From Brachionus plicatilis (Eukaryota > Rotifera > Eurotatoria > Ploima > Brachionidae): a stretch of 43,892 bases of DNA. Where the stretch lies: NCBI GenBank assembly GCA_010279815.1, contig QEOQ01000704.1, positions 789,863-833,754 of the forward strand, read 5' to 3'. The notes beneath the pieces were generated by a model. The model saw only the letters and a list, made by a program, of their open reading frames with translations. It made no database searches and had not been told where the DNA came from. The position numbers were made by a program, and so were the translations under genes. Shown here in pieces: positions 1 to 10,514 of the stretch (positions are counted from its first letter, which is position 1; every line of letters starts with the position of its first letter).

Positions 1-1625
1 AAAAAAAGTAAAAAAAAAAAAGAAAATTTTAAATCAAGTTTTTTTTAATATTGAAATTATTAGATACATATATTTTAGTGATTTGACCATTCGCCATTTT
101 TCTCAGTTACAATTTCAATTCTCGCTTTTTAAAATATTAACTTTGATAAATTAGGTGATTAAAATTGTTTGAAATTATTTGTTCAGGCTAGAAGTGGCCA
201 TTTATTAATAAAGTTATTATTATTATTTAATTTTCTATTATTATTTGTGTTAAAACCGCGAACCACCAGATCCTATCAGATCCAGAAAGAATTATTTTGT
301 AGACGTCTCAAAAAAGAAGTTTGTTTTGCACAACTAGAAGCTTGTATTCACATGCACAATTTATTATATAAGTCTTTCAAATAAGTTATTAGTTTTTTTT
401 AGTTAAGTTTTTTGATATAATTTAATTATTGTTTTTGTTTGTTTAATTGGTTTTGGATTTGGACCTCGTGTCCCAATAAAGTTATAAAAAACCTTATTGT
501 TTTGATCCGAAACCCTCGAGTCTAGAATAGGACTTGAGAAGTCTGACTGGGAAATAAAAGTCTACCAGCAGACGCATAAATATTACAATTTCTTTAATTA
601 AGGTTTATAACATATAAATTAACCATAGCGAAAGACGATGCTAGGTGTCTTGAGCTTTGTCAATTCCGCAATATTCCGCAACTAAATACAGCAACATAAA
701 ATTTAAATACTCAAACGAGAAATGTCGCATTTTAGGAGGTCATATTGCGGGATAAAACACTAAAATTCAGTGCAGGATTGCGCAAAAATATTTCGCATTC
801 CCGGTTTTAAGGACAACCGTAAAAATAAAATTTTTTAAGACCTTTATTCTCCCTTATTTTGATTAGCTAAAAATCTTTATTTATCTATCAAAAAAATAAA
901 CTAGTTAAATCTACTCAACTCTTAAATTCAAAACTTGAATAACTTTAATGAAATAAACAATTTTTTAGAAAAATACGGCCTTTTTTTTTCAGCATAGAAT
1001 ATTTGAAAGAATGACTTTTTTTTCTTATGGATGTAATTTCAAGAATAAAAAGAACAATTTATTTCGGATTTTTTTCCTTGAAGTTATTTTTAGAAAAGTT
1101 AAATAGAAAAACTCTTATAACTTTGTAATTTTCGTATATTTATTAATTGTATTTTTAAAAAATAAAATAACTAATAAAATCTTAGAAAGAAAATTAAATC
1201 TTAATTTTCTAGCATTGTGAAGTTTTGTTCAAAAAGTTCAAGAAAAAAATTCTTAATTGAAATTTTTCGATGAATGAAAAAAATTTTCTCCTGTAAAATA
1301 TGTAACAATGTGTAAAAAAAGTTTGTACACCAAGTAGCCTTGAAAATAAATTTTGAAGTTTTCTTTTAATTAATCATCGACTTTTAAAATCAATCGAATT
1401 TAAGACAATTTATTTGTCTTTGTAAAAAAAGAAGTTTTATTTGCAATATTTTAAAATTTTTGTAAGTGTTTAATTTTAAGTTTCGAAATTTTTATTTCAA
1501 AACCAACTTAATATTCATTCAGTTTTTTTGGAAAATCAATAATTGGTTAATTGAAATTTTTTTTTTGTTTCTTTTTGAGCAAGTCCTGTAACATTTTTTG
1601 TTACATCATGTAATAAATTTTTATT
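1..1625. other. AT-rich stretch without a supported gene
   Basis: No gene could be supported here. The longest open frame (169-384) opens on TTG and has no recognisable domain. An AATAAA hexamer lies at 475-480 beside a small CAATAAAG...CTTTATTG-like inverted motif, which could be an old 3' end. Homopolymer A/T runs dominate the remainder. The last bases run directly into the LINE reverse transcriptase that starts near 1626. Confidence 0.5.
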
Positions 1626-2518
1626 TTATCACTTTACTTGACTATCTGGATTAGATCCTTTTTAGACTCTAGGACATTTAAGGTAAATGTGAATGACCAT
1701 CTGAGCGAAGAATATCAAATAACTGCAGGTGTTCCGAAAGGCTCAGTAATTAGTCCTCTTTTATTTAGTATATATATTAATGACATCCCCAAAAGAAACA
1801 AAACAAATAATGAATAATCTCTGCTTTTGCAGATGATCTAGTTACATTCTTCATTTATAACAAAAAGGGGAACCTAGAAAATAAGATTAATAAATACACC
1901 AAGGAACTAGAACTATGGCTTATTAAATGGAAAATGAAGATATCAGTTGAAAAGTCGTGTTCAGTAGTCTTTTCTAGGTACAAAAAAGAGAGTGATAATC
2001 TAAACTTAAAAATTTATGGAAACAGAATGGTGAGCCAAAAAGAAATCAAGGTTCTTGGTATTAAATTTGATTCTAATATGAACTTTAACATACTGGTAGA
2101 CGAAATTAAAGAACGCTGCAATAAAAGACTAAATATTATTAAGATATTGTCAAACAAAAAATGGGGTCTCAATCAAAACACACTAGGAAATTTATATAAA
2201 TCTTTAGCTGGATCAATTTTAGACTATTCTTTTCCTTACTTAAATTCATTTTCAGAAAATAATATCAAAAAACTACAAGCAATTCAGAATACAGCAGTCA
2301 GGTCTATTCTTAAGTTAAAATATGATACTCCCTCCAACATCGTGCATCATGAGGCTTTTAATAAACTAAAATTACTAACAGTCTCGAATCGGCTTTTTGA
2401 ATTGAGTGAGAGATATGTTGGGACAGGACTGAGTAATTCTATTCCATTGGTTGTAAGACTGGTGAAGAAATACAAAGAAGGTTTTGAATCAAGATATATT
2501 GAATACCCAACTCCATAG
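1626..2518 (+). pseudogene. LINE reverse transcriptase C-terminal half, frameshifted
   Basis: The frame starting around 1626 encodes TIWIRSFLDSRTFKV, then the RT motif B stretch GVPKGSVISPLLFSIYIND, and stops at TAA 1815-1817. The protein resumes in another frame from 1814 with the catalytic motif FADD (codons from 1826) and runs to a TAG at 2516-2518. The RT thumb and C-terminal region follows (LYKSLAGSILDYSFPYLNS, then IQNTAVRSIL), as is usual for Jockey/CR1-clade enzymes. At least one frameshift separates motif B from motif C, and the fingers and motif A are absent, so the copy is dead. The ATG at 1934 lies inside the RT and is not a real start. Confidence 0.85.
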
Positions 2519-2800
2519 TGTAATTGCTACCTTACTATTTCTTCTTTTTTTCCTGAAACTTGAACTATTTAAACATGTGCCACATGTAACAATCTTTTCC
2601 AATTTATGTCTTTTCAACTTTCATTTTTTTAGCTTATTTACTTTATTTTGATTCTTTTTTTTATTTCAATTTATTAACTTTAATTTTATTTTTATTTTAT
2701 TTCATTTTTATTTATTTTATTTTTTTTTTATTTTACTTTCTTAACTTATTCTGAAGGAGCTTTAGCTCGGTACAGAAAACAATTAAATAAATAAATAATC
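1626..2800 (+). mobile_element. 5'-truncated LINE (family A, Jockey/CR1-like), 3' end
   Basis: This is the 3' part of a non-LTR retrotransposon: the end of the RT frame, a T-rich 3' UTR (about 2540-2745), then a GAAGGAGCTTTAGCTC tail motif and a terminal (TAAA)n run near 2785-2798. The simple-repeat 3' tail and the missing 5' half are normal products of target-primed reverse transcription that stopped early. Related copies of the same family lie at 5512-5808 (plus, middle of RT) and 20950-21351 (minus, RT C-terminus and 3' UTR). A similar TAAA-type tail preceded by TTCTGAAG occurs near 41115-41175. Confidence 0.8.
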
Positions 2801-3966
2801 ATTTCATTCCATTCACAATATATACGAATTTAAGATTTTGAACTGAACTTTTTGAACGAAACTTCACAATGCTTAATTTTTTTTTTCCGGAATAAGATAT
2901 TGAAAAGTATTTTATAGCTCAATCATATAGGTGATTGAAAAGTCATCTATCGCGTTACTGAAAAATATCTTATTATAAAAAATCCTCTTACTTCGTTCTT
3001 CTAGACTCAAGGAACTAGGCGAAAGACTTGGTATCACAAGCTGACCAACTCGAGCACAGAGCAGTCTGGTTTTTCCGAATATTGAAAAGTATGCAAAAAA
3101 GGCATTGAAAAGTGTCATAGGGACCCCTCTTTGAATCGTACAACAGTCAGGCAAATCACCAACCGAAGATTGATCAAAAACCGCTCGACCGTGACGGATA
3201 AGGCATTACATATAATTTAAGAAGCAGCAATAGCTTGATTGAACCGATGGCTAAATCAAAAAGTGGAGAAAAAACATTTGAAAATTTTTATTCAAATATT
3301 AAGAATTTCTTTGTCACCAAGCAATCAATGTTAAGATTTTCGACATTCAAATTTTAGATTTTCAATAAGATAAACTTAACTATTTTAGGGCTTGTTTCAC
3401 TCAAACTAAAACTATCTGTTTTGCAAAAAGATTTTCAAATAATTTCATACATATTTAATAATAAATAAACCGAATAAATTCTTTAATAAATTCTTTAGTT
3501 GGAGAAAATTTATAAAAACATGTTGGTTAAAATTTTTTTGTTACTGCCTCCATATTGAACATAAAATGTCATTCCCCAAAAAAAATAATTTAATTTTTCT
3601 GTCAGGTTTTCACCTCACTACCTCGGGGTAGTTCGCAATTTCTGCGTGAAGTTTATTTTAATTTTTTTAAAATTAACTAGAACCAACCGCAATTAAAAAA
3701 AAAAATTTAACAGCATGATTTAAAATTTATTTTTACACAAAGCTATTTTTAGTTTTTTCTTTGAAAAACGCACGTTAACTTTAGAGTTTAGCATTAATTT
3801 AAAAAAAATATTTAATTTTTTTAAAATTTTTAGCAGATCTTTTTTTAAAGCGATTAAAGTCTATTGAGATATTTTGCCATTTGTAGTTGATTTTAAATCA
3901 ATTCTTTTTTTCAAGAGAAGTTTTTAAATGTTTCTCTTTAAAAAACTAATGTAAATAATTACATTT
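2801..3966. other. Intergenic AT-rich DNA, unassigned protein-like shadow
   Basis: No gene can be supported. Around 2900-3260 base composition rises slightly and a plus-strand reading gives protein-like pieces (RLKELGERLGI; SLNRTTVRQITNRRLIKN) broken by stops and frameshifts. They look like a decayed DNA-binding part of a transposase, but I could not name a family. The rest (3260-3966) is A/T-rich with nothing recognised. Confidence 0.4.
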
Positions 3967-5224
3967 TCACTCTTTTTACTCTAGGAAGGATGTTTCTTTT
4001 TGAATAATTTTGCAACGCCTCTAGAAACGCACGATTTTCACCAGCTCCAGAAAAATAAAATACTTAAATAAAAATAACATGTAGGAAAAATTCATTTTTA
4101 ATAAATAAATAAAATTGGTTATTACCATACCAGTCAAAAACATATTGTTGATATTTTCCGGTTATTATAAAATATTAAAAAATAATAAAATTTCTAGAAT
4201 TGAAAAAAAAAAACAGGAAATTTTTTGGATGTTTTATCTTTATAACATAAAATAATGTCTCTCAATATTTCTAATTATACCAACTGTAGCCAGCCTCAAG
4301 TATTTGACAGTTTTCCAAAATTTCTATACTGTTTTGGTTACATTGCTAAAAAAAATTTTCTGACCACATTTTTTGGATTTTTATTATATTTTCTAATTCT
4401 GATGTCAAATTTACTTTTGGCAAAAAAATTGCTCAAAACTTGCCTCAGTATTTACGACAAAATCGCTCTAGCTATGTGTGTAATGGACATTATAACATGC
4501 CTAGTGGACTATCCATTTTATGTGATTGAAAATTTGTTTAATTATTTTCCGCTACCAAAAGCAATAGCCCTGATCTGGGCATCCTATGACAATAACATCA
4601 ATACAACCACTGCTCTGCACATGCTTTACCTGTCTTTGGTACTTTTGAAAAGTGTCAAACATCCAGTCACATTCAAAAATGATTTTCTAATCAAACAATT
4701 CAAAATAATCATTTTATCAATTTGGACAATTAGCTTATCAATTTGGATACCAATAGCAAATGTTTTTGGAATGGAACCTTTTAGTCTTGAAATAAATTTT
4801 TGTTCAAAATTTCAAAAATTTATTCTTGCTTTTATTTTATGGTTTTTGGTTCTTATGAGCTTGTTATTAATTGGAATTATTTTAATGGTCAGCATGAACA
4901 TACTTAAAAATAAGCGCATTTCATTTTTTACCAAAGGTGATCAGAATTCATTTAGCAAAAAAAAGAAAAAACACCTAAGAGCGCTAAATATGCATTCACA
5001 GCTCAAAATTGTACTGTTGGTATTTACATTTTGGATTCAATGGATAATTCCATGCACATTTTATCTTTTAGATGTATACTTCTATATATTTTCAGATCAG
5101 ATTATGAAAAACATTTACTGGCTCACTTATACAGTTTGTTTCACTGATCCGATTGTAATCTATGTTTTTAATCCAAAAATTGGTTCAAAAGTAAATAAGG
5201 TTCACAGCTCAATCAAAACGTTAA
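3967..5224 (+). repeat. Duplicated block carrying GPCR copy 1
   Basis: This block is present again in inverted orientation at about 25530-26778. Similarity starts near the shared CTAGGAAGGATGTTT motif about 280 bp upstream of the start codon, covers the upstream region with small indels, and ends within the last codons of the receptor. Beyond both edges the two loci differ. The shared upstream sequence means that promoter DNA as well as coding sequence was duplicated. Confidence 0.8.
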
Positions 5225-5229
5225 CTTAA
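4255..5229 (+). CDS. Rhodopsin-class (class A) 7TM GPCR, copy 1
   Basis: Intact single-exon 324-residue protein, predicted to sit in the plasma membrane and signal through G proteins; the ligand is unknown. The N-terminus has three overlapping N-glycosylation sequons (N4, N7, N10). Seven hydrophobic segments lie at about 35-60, 67-91, 103-132, 148-172, 186-215, 250-275 and 287-308. Class A landmarks are N52 (TM1), D78 (TM2, LAMCVMD), P137 in loop 2, an FTFWIQWIIP stretch in TM6 and a DP-x3-Y variant of NPxxY in TM7 (298-303). The DRY motif at the end of TM3 is missing (VLL aligns there), and no Cys is obvious at the start of TM3; C183 lies in extracellular loop 2. Loop 3 is Lys-rich (KKKKKH, 235-240). 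The start is the first ATG, 5' of the glycosylated N-terminus. Codon-level openness and strong identity to the second copy argue that it is functional. Orphan or neuropeptide-type receptor is the closest description. Confidence 0.85.
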   Translation: MSLNISNYTNCSQPQVFDSFPKFLYCFGYIAKKNFLTTFFGFLLYFLILMSNLLLAKKLLKTCLSIYDKIALAMCVMDIITCLVDYPFYVIENLFNYFPLPKAIALIWASYDNNINTTTALHMLYLSLVLLKSVKHPVTFKNDFLIKQFKIIILSIWTISLSIWIPIANVFGMEPFSLEINFCSKFQKFILAFILWFLVLMSLLLIGIILMVSMNILKNKRISFFTKGDQNSFSKKKKKHLRALNMHSQLKIVLLVFTFWIQWIIPCTFYLLDVYFYIFSDQIMKNIYWLTYTVCFTDPIVIYVFNPKIGSKVNKVHSSIKTLT

Positions 5230-5511
5230 CATGAAAATTTTTCAACTGGTCTTATTTGACATTGTAATTGCCAAAGAAAGAACAAATGATTTATCTTCGG
5301 CAAACTGAGATAATTTGAAATAATTTTGTAATTTTAATCTTCAGTCTATTAAATCAATATATATTGTCACCTTTTAAAAAATTTTTAAGCTTTTGTGAAT
5401 TTAGACTTTTAAATAAACAAAATTTTAGATAATTAGCTGTTTTTTTTTTAAATTTAATAAATTATCAACCCTATCAAAAGTTTGAAAGATTTAAAGAAGA
5501 GGCATCTTCGG
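5230..5511. other. GPCR 3' flank
   Basis: Short AT-rich 3' flank of the receptor gene. It does not match the flank of the second copy. No canonical AATAAA close to the stop stands out, although several AATAAA-like hexamers occur. No other feature seen. Confidence 0.4.
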
Positions 5512-5808
5512 GAACAGTCAGGTTTTAGAAAAAATCGATGAACGGCTGATAGCCTTTTCTTTCTTATTAAAAAAATTACAGAATCATTTAATAGAAAAAT
5601 AAAGTTTGTTTCATAATTTTTGATATCTCAAAAGCGTTTAATAGAGTTTGGCATGATGGCCTTATCTTTAAACTAACAAAGATGAACCTTCCCCGCTGCA
5701 ATTAATTTTTTGACTCAAGATAGTTTAAAGTAAATTTAAATGGCCGTATAAGTGATGAATATCATATTACTGCAGGTGATTCAAAGGGTTTAATATTCCT
5801 TATATATC
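5512..5808 (+). pseudogene. LINE family A RT fragment (fingers to motif B), degenerate
   Basis: The reading starts with EQSGFRKNR, a stop, then TADSLFFLIKKI, the classic non-LTR RT entry region. After a frameshift it gives the motif A region FDISKAFNRVWHDGL, with the first catalytic Asp present. It continues to FKVNLNGRISDEYHITAG and the ruined motif B GDSKG. Three or more stops or frameshifts are needed. The FKVN...EYxITAG stretch matches the copy at 1626-2518, so both belong to one family; this copy supplies the upstream half of the RT and that one the downstream half. Confidence 0.75.
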
Positions 5809-6347
5809 TAGTATTTTATATCTAGTATATTTACCTTTTATCAAATAGTTTTATCAAATAATACACTCAACATAGATTTTGCAGAGCCTCATCTAATATT
5901 TAGCATGTTTGTTTTTATTTAGCATTTTGCAGTGAGATTTAATCAAATACAATTTAAATGTTATAAACAGAATACAGTAGAAATTCGAAAATATAGATAA
6001 ATTTTTTGTATACAGTATGTAGCAAAAGTTTAGAAATTAGTTATTTTATTTATCTAAATATTTTTATGTATTGAATTTTACAATTATTAGAGTGCTAAAG
6101 AAAAAAATAAAAGCACTTATTTGAAATTTTTTTTTTCTCCTCAATTAGAAATTCAGGTAATCCAAAAGTTTTAATAATCATTACCACTTTTTTTCACACC
6201 TTTATGATTAATATATTCTAATTTAGAGTAAATTTTGCTCTTAAACTTCTCAATTTAAAAACTCTCCAACTCCTCATTTGATCTCTAAGTAACATTACTA
6301 AAAAATCTTTAATTTGGCAAAAAATGGGTTAAAAAATGTGTCTAGTC
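5809..6347. other. Non-coding AT-rich DNA
   Basis: No gene, RNA or clear repeat seen. The stretch is dominated by A/T homopolymers. Confidence 0.4.
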
Positions 6348-6460
6348 CACAAATGGCAGATCGTGGGTCTGCTAATTGGAAATAAAAACGAAATTGTCAA
6401 GTTGTTAGGTGTGTCTCCAAAACGTGTCCCTTCAATTAAGATATGAAAAGAATGGTTCTT
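6348..6460 (+). pseudogene. Possible Tc1/mariner-type helix-turn-helix remnant
   Basis: A plus-strand reading gives WQIVGLLIGNKNEIVKLLGV followed by SPKRVPSIK, then a stop and KEW. The spacing resembles the N-terminal helix-turn-helix of Tc1/mariner transposases: a short helix, a glycine turn, then a recognition helix starting with S. Only about 37 codons are visible, with no catalytic domain and no terminal inverted repeat. The call rests on pattern alone, and a LINE ORF1 or a host regulator would be alternatives. Confidence 0.3.
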
Positions 6461-6978
6461 TCTCTGATTCATCTATGAAACATCTCATTTTTTATAGATG
6501 AAAAATTATTTTGAATTGAACCTTACAAAAAATTAAATTTTGATATTTAAGGGAATAAATAGTAAAATAATTTTAAAATTAGGAAAAAAGTAAGAAAATT
6601 ATAAATTCAGTCTGTTTAGAAGAATTACACACTCTACGAAAAATGTGAAGCTGAAATGTCGAATAATTCTGGAAATCACAAAAAAAGCCGATAATTAATG
6701 TAAATTCTTTATTAATTGTGTATCTAGTGGATCTCCTCTTTACAAAGGATTTTATGTTTAATTGGATTGCTAGCAATGTTCGAACTTATGTTTTAAAACT
6801 TCTGCTTATTATTGTCTTTTTAAAATAATTTGAAATATTAAAAAAAATTATGATGTATTAGAGTATTTTTTCATTAATTATTTCCGATGAAATATTCTAA
6901 TTTTCATCGTTGAATTTCATTAATGATTCATATATCAATTTTCTTCGATTAATCATCGTTTTTTATGACTATTATAAG
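6461..6978. other. Non-coding AT-rich DNA
   Basis: No gene supported. The small minus-strand open frame at 6579-6776 has no recognisable domain and is probably chance. Confidence 0.4.
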
Positions 6979-7023
6979 ACTTATCCAAACCCCTTCTCTT
7001 TATAAGAAGGGGTTTGGATAAGT
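6979..7023. repeat. Perfect 19-bp hairpin
   Basis: ACTTATCCAAACCCCTTCT (6979-6997) pairs without a mismatch with 7005-7023 across a 7-nt loop (CTTTATA). The stem is unusually GC-rich for this window. Two more hairpins follow within 125 bp: 7084-7092 with 7112-7120, and 7126-7134 with 7138-7146. The cluster lies immediately upstream of the LINE fragment at 7142. Confidence 0.85.
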
Positions 7024-7125
7024 AAGTATACTATAATGAGATATCTCCAAAAAGGTTTAGAGTCTCATAGAGCGATCAGAAGATTCTCTTTTTTGTCTTT
7101 CTCTTCTTAACAAAAGAGAAACAAG

Positions 7126-7146
7126 AAGTGACTTACCAAGTCACTT
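7126..7146. repeat. Short hairpin next to the LINE junction
   Basis: AAGTGACTT (7126-7134), loop ACC, then AAGTCACTT (7138-7146): nine perfect pairs. It abuts the first recognisable codons of the LINE RT piece. It could mark a rearrangement or foldback breakpoint. Confidence 0.7.
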
Positions 7147-7832
7147 GAAACACACAAGCAAACTCTTTGCTGATGATCTAAAAATAAAAGCACAGGTGGA
7201 ATCCGAGGCGGGTATGATTAGTCTTCAAGCTGATTTGGACGCAGTGGCCGAATGGTGTTGGACATGGTTGATGGAAGCAAACGAGAGCAAGATTAAGGTA
7301 ATGAATATCGGTAGTAACGAGCATATAACAAGAACCAGGTCATATATGCTAAAAAAGAAGGATAGCTCACGCATTAATGTCAAGTTGAGCAAAGTTATTC
7401 AATAGGATGATTCTTAATCGAATTCGGCCAATCATAGAACCAATTTTGCTAGTAAACCAAGCTGGGTTCCGTCCAGGCCGACGTACGAGCGAGATGATCT
7501 GCGTTTTGAGTCGATTAATCAAAGGCTTCATTGCCAAACAAATACCAATGCTAATCACCTTTGTTGATATCCGAAAAGCATTCGATTAAACAAATAGAAA
7601 GATGTTGTTTTCAATTTTGAGATCATATGGTATCCTACAGGTAATTGTTGACGTAATCTCTGATTTTTACTCAAGGTTTAAAGCTGCAGTGTCAATTGGT
7701 GATAGACTTTCAGATCAGTATAATATCAAAACAGGTGTCATAAAAGGAGACTTTTTGGCTCATTACTTATTGATTGTAGTTATCGGCAGTATATCGATAC
7801 ATAGAAAAAATTATCATAGAATTTTAATGTAG
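7142..7832 (+). pseudogene. Second LINE family: RT pieces in scrambled order
   Basis: Two RT parts are present in the wrong order. The first (7145-about 7345) carries the motif C region KLFADDLKIKAQVESEAG and a downstream stretch with WTWLMEANESKIKVMNIGS. The second (about 7370-7800) starts LSKVIQ, has a stop and frameshift at 7403, then reads MILNRIRPIIEPILLVNQAG, FRPGRRTSEMI, the motif A region FVDIRKAFD with a stop after it, and the motif B region KTGVIKGDFLAHYL. In a real element, motif C follows motif B. The arrangement therefore reflects two insertions, a tandem remnant or a rearrangement. Sequence style differs from LINE family A. It is non-functional. Confidence 0.75.
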
Positions 7833-8026
7833 AAATTTAACATAAAAAATCTTAAATAGAAAAATGATAATATTTTTGTCGAAAAATAAAAACAGAAATT
7901 TAACATAGAAAAATCGAAAATTAACATAGAAAATATTTATTGAAATTAAACGTAAACTTATTGATAAAAATTAGCATAGAAAATTATTGAATGAAAATTT
8001 AAAATTTAAAAAAATTTAATCTATTT

Positions 8027-9307
8027 TTAATTTTTGAGAAGCTTAATTAATTTATTAAAATAATCCAAATATTCTGTCTTATTGAAATTGCTTGAAATAC
8101 AATTAATAGCTAAATCTTTCTTCACTTCTCGCGGATCACGAGGAAAAACTACTCCATGTTTGATTTGCTCTAAACATATTTGCATCAAATGCTGCTCTTT
8201 GAGAAAATGATTTATTGGTCTATTATTTTCAAGGTGACTATGAATATCTTGAGAAAATGCTTTGTGCCAAGCCTCAATATTGTTATTTGATCTTGGCAAG
8301 TTTTCAGAAACACGTTTAAGAACATGCCAAGTATCTAATGGGTAAGATGGCTTTGAGCGTAATTTTGAGCCAGGAGATTTTGGCAGTCCAATATAATATT
8401 TTTCAAAATATTTGTATATTGGTTTTATAGACTCTGGACAATTTGATTGAAGTTCATCGAAAACTGACAGAATGTCTTTTTTTGGAACAAAAGGAATGAG
8501 TTTTAGATACTTGTAAAATTTTTTAAATTTCATGTCACTATTGTAAACTGTTCGTAAACCATTTGTAACCTGTTTCCAAATATTAGCACAGAGATGGAAA
8601 TAACATCCTCCAATATTTGTTCCAGGAAAGCATTTTTTAACTGAATTGATTATGGCTAACTCATAATCACAAAGAACATACTTTGGAAAATTTGTGACAC
8701 CGTGTAACATAAGTATGTTAAAGAAACGAGTATATGTAATTTATTGTTTATTGGGATGCAAGCTATAAACTATTGCCAAATTTCGATTATTTTTGGTAAT
8801 ATTGATTGAAAATACTTGTTTGAAAATATCTGGACTTACATAAAATGTACCATCTATGTACCAAACCGACTCAGTGTTTAGTAATGTCAATTTTTCAAGT
8901 GTACAGCAAGCAATCATGCGTTCTGGATCATCAGAACCACTATCAAATAAGATGAAATCTTTTCCAGATTTTGTTTTTTTAAATTTTTCTTTGATGATGA
9001 GCCCTCCTTTTTCTTTTGCCTCATTACCAAAGTCATAAACTTCTTGTCTTTTTCTATCAATTTGTTGCTTTAAGTTATGGATTGGTGGTATTGCAGAAGA
9101 ACAAGTAACCGGAAAGTTGTATAAAACATCTTTTATAATTGTTCTAGGTTTTTCAAGAGTTTTTTTTGCTCTTTCCTTGAGCTCCGCAGAAATCCTCGAT
9201 TTTACAATTTTATCTTCCTTGTTATCATATTCGTCATCTTCATGGTAGTGGTACTCATTTGCTAATTTGACTATTTTGTAACTTAAGTCGCTATGTATTC
9301 TAGCTTT
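8027..9307 (-). pseudogene. MULE-type transposase, one in-frame stop, 5' end cut
   Basis: Read on the minus strand, this is a Mutator-like (MULE) transposase of the eukaryotic FLYWCH-plus-MULE type. It begins inside a FLYWCH-like zinc finger (CKARIHSDLSYKIVKLANEY, then HYHEDD). After about 120 residues comes the catalytic domain: SVWYIDGTFYVSPDIFKQVF with the first Asp, then VLCDYELAIINSVKKCFPG with the second Asp, GCYFHLCANIWKQV, and a C-terminal part with NNNIEAWHKAF and the presumed catalytic Glu. One TAA at 8741-8743 (after LHPNKQ) splits an otherwise continuous frame; the ATG at 8710 just after it is not the true start. The 5' end is cut at about 9308-9312 by hAT sequence. One nonsense codon suggests recent inactivation. 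Confidence 0.8.
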
Positions 9308-9312
9308 ACACT

Positions 9313-10337
9313 ATGTACTTACATGGATCGATTATTAATGAGATCGTTGACTTAGTATCGAAACAAATTTTATTGAAAATATCTGAGTTGAAAAGTAACG
9401 ATTCAATTTTTGGCTTAATTTGTGACGAGACAAAAGACATTACAAACATTGAGCAGCTAAGTGTATGTGTAAGATTTATAAATAAAAAAAGTAATTTAAT
9501 CGAGGAAAGATTTATTGGATTCGAATCTTTGGAGTTTTCAAATGCAGAAGGAATTTCGAACGCCATAATTAAACGTTTAAAACTCGCTGACTTTAATCTA
9601 ACTTTTTGTAGAGCACAAACTTATGACGGTGCTTCGGTAATGGTCCGGTAGAGGGTCTAATTTTATTGAAACTAAAGAGTATTTTAAAACAAAAGTTGTA
9701 TTTTCATGTATAGAATACATTTATTCAAATATTAAAACTAAGGTAGTTGGAAGTTTTTCTCAATTTATAACTAGCTTTGGAGTATTTTCTAAGAATTGTA
9801 TGGAAAACAATTCATTGGCTAAAGAGTACATTGAATATCTCGCAAATTTTTATCATAATGACTTATCAGCGAATTCAGAATCTCTAATAGAAGAGTTCAA
9901 ATTTTTTAGTAATTGGTATTTAAATTTAGATCATAAAAAAGAACTAGATAAAGTAGAAGAAATTATTTTAGATACAGAATCTAAAAGCTTAAACGATTTA
10001 ATTAATGATTTTGATAAAGCAAGATATTCTTATAGCTTTGACAATTTGGAAATTATATATAAAGACATTATTAGTGAAAATATGATTAATTCCTTCCCCA
10101 ATATTTTTGTTCTAATTGGTATTTTTTTTAACTCTTCCCATGTCTTCCAACTCAGTGGAGCGTTCTTTTAGCCAGCTTAAGTTAATAAAAAATTACTTAA
10201 GGTCTACGATGTCCCAAGATCGCTTGTGTAATTTATCTTTAATTCGTTTAAATAAAGACTTTGAAATTGATATTAATTCGATAATCGATGAATTTGCTAA
10301 TATGAAAAATAGAAAATTAGATCTTTTGTTTGATTAA
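9313..10337 (+). pseudogene. hAT transposase fragments
   Basis: The first piece (9313-9651) carries the hAT catalytic entry FGLICDETKDITNIEQLSV with the first Asp, then CVRFINKKS, and ends at YDGASVM. An internal deletion follows near 9652, because the next piece (about 9655-10171, including FSQFITSFGVFSK) belongs to the C-terminal half. A frameshift near 10115-10150 leads into the hAT dimerisation motif LPMSSNSVERSFSQLKLIKN, then LRSTMSQDRLCNLSLI, ending at a TAA at 10335-10337. Cysteine/DNA-binding N-terminus and the middle catalytic part are missing, so it is dead. Confidence 0.8.
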
Positions 10338-10484
10338 ATGTTTGTTTTTTTTTTATTTTTTTGTATTTTCTTTTAAATTTTATAAATTAAAATATCACCG
10401 GTAATTTGTAAATAAATATTTTGTAAAAAAAAAAAATTTTAAATTTTTTGCCCTAAAGACGGTTTTGGGCTTGCGCCGGCCCTG
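9313..10484 (+). mobile_element. Deleted hAT transposon, right end preserved
   Basis: A hAT element of the DUF4371/ZMYM1-like type. Coding pieces run from 9313 to 10337, followed by an AT-rich 3' UTR and the terminal sequence GGCTTGCGCCGGCCCTG ending at 10484. This is the reverse complement of a CAGGGCCGGCGCAAG-type hAT terminal repeat. The left end is gone: coding sequence starts directly at the break with the MULE gene. The 8 bp after the right end (TCGTCATC) would be the target duplication, but no partner is left to compare. Confidence 0.8.
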
Positions 10485-10514
10485 TCGTCATCCATTTTTT
10501 TTTTATAAATTTTT

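Noticed and set aside
169..384. Open frame with a Leu-rich start
   Set aside because: Starts on TTG, is not conserved with anything recognised, and lies in AT-rich DNA.
2912..3154. Minus-strand 80-codon ORF
   Set aside because: No domain. The plus strand over the same DNA gives more protein-like, though broken, pieces.
8856..9038. Plus-strand ORF
   Set aside because: Antisense shadow of the MULE transposase reading on the minus strand.
9306..9566. Minus-strand ORF
   Set aside because: Antisense shadow of the hAT transposase piece at 9313-9651.
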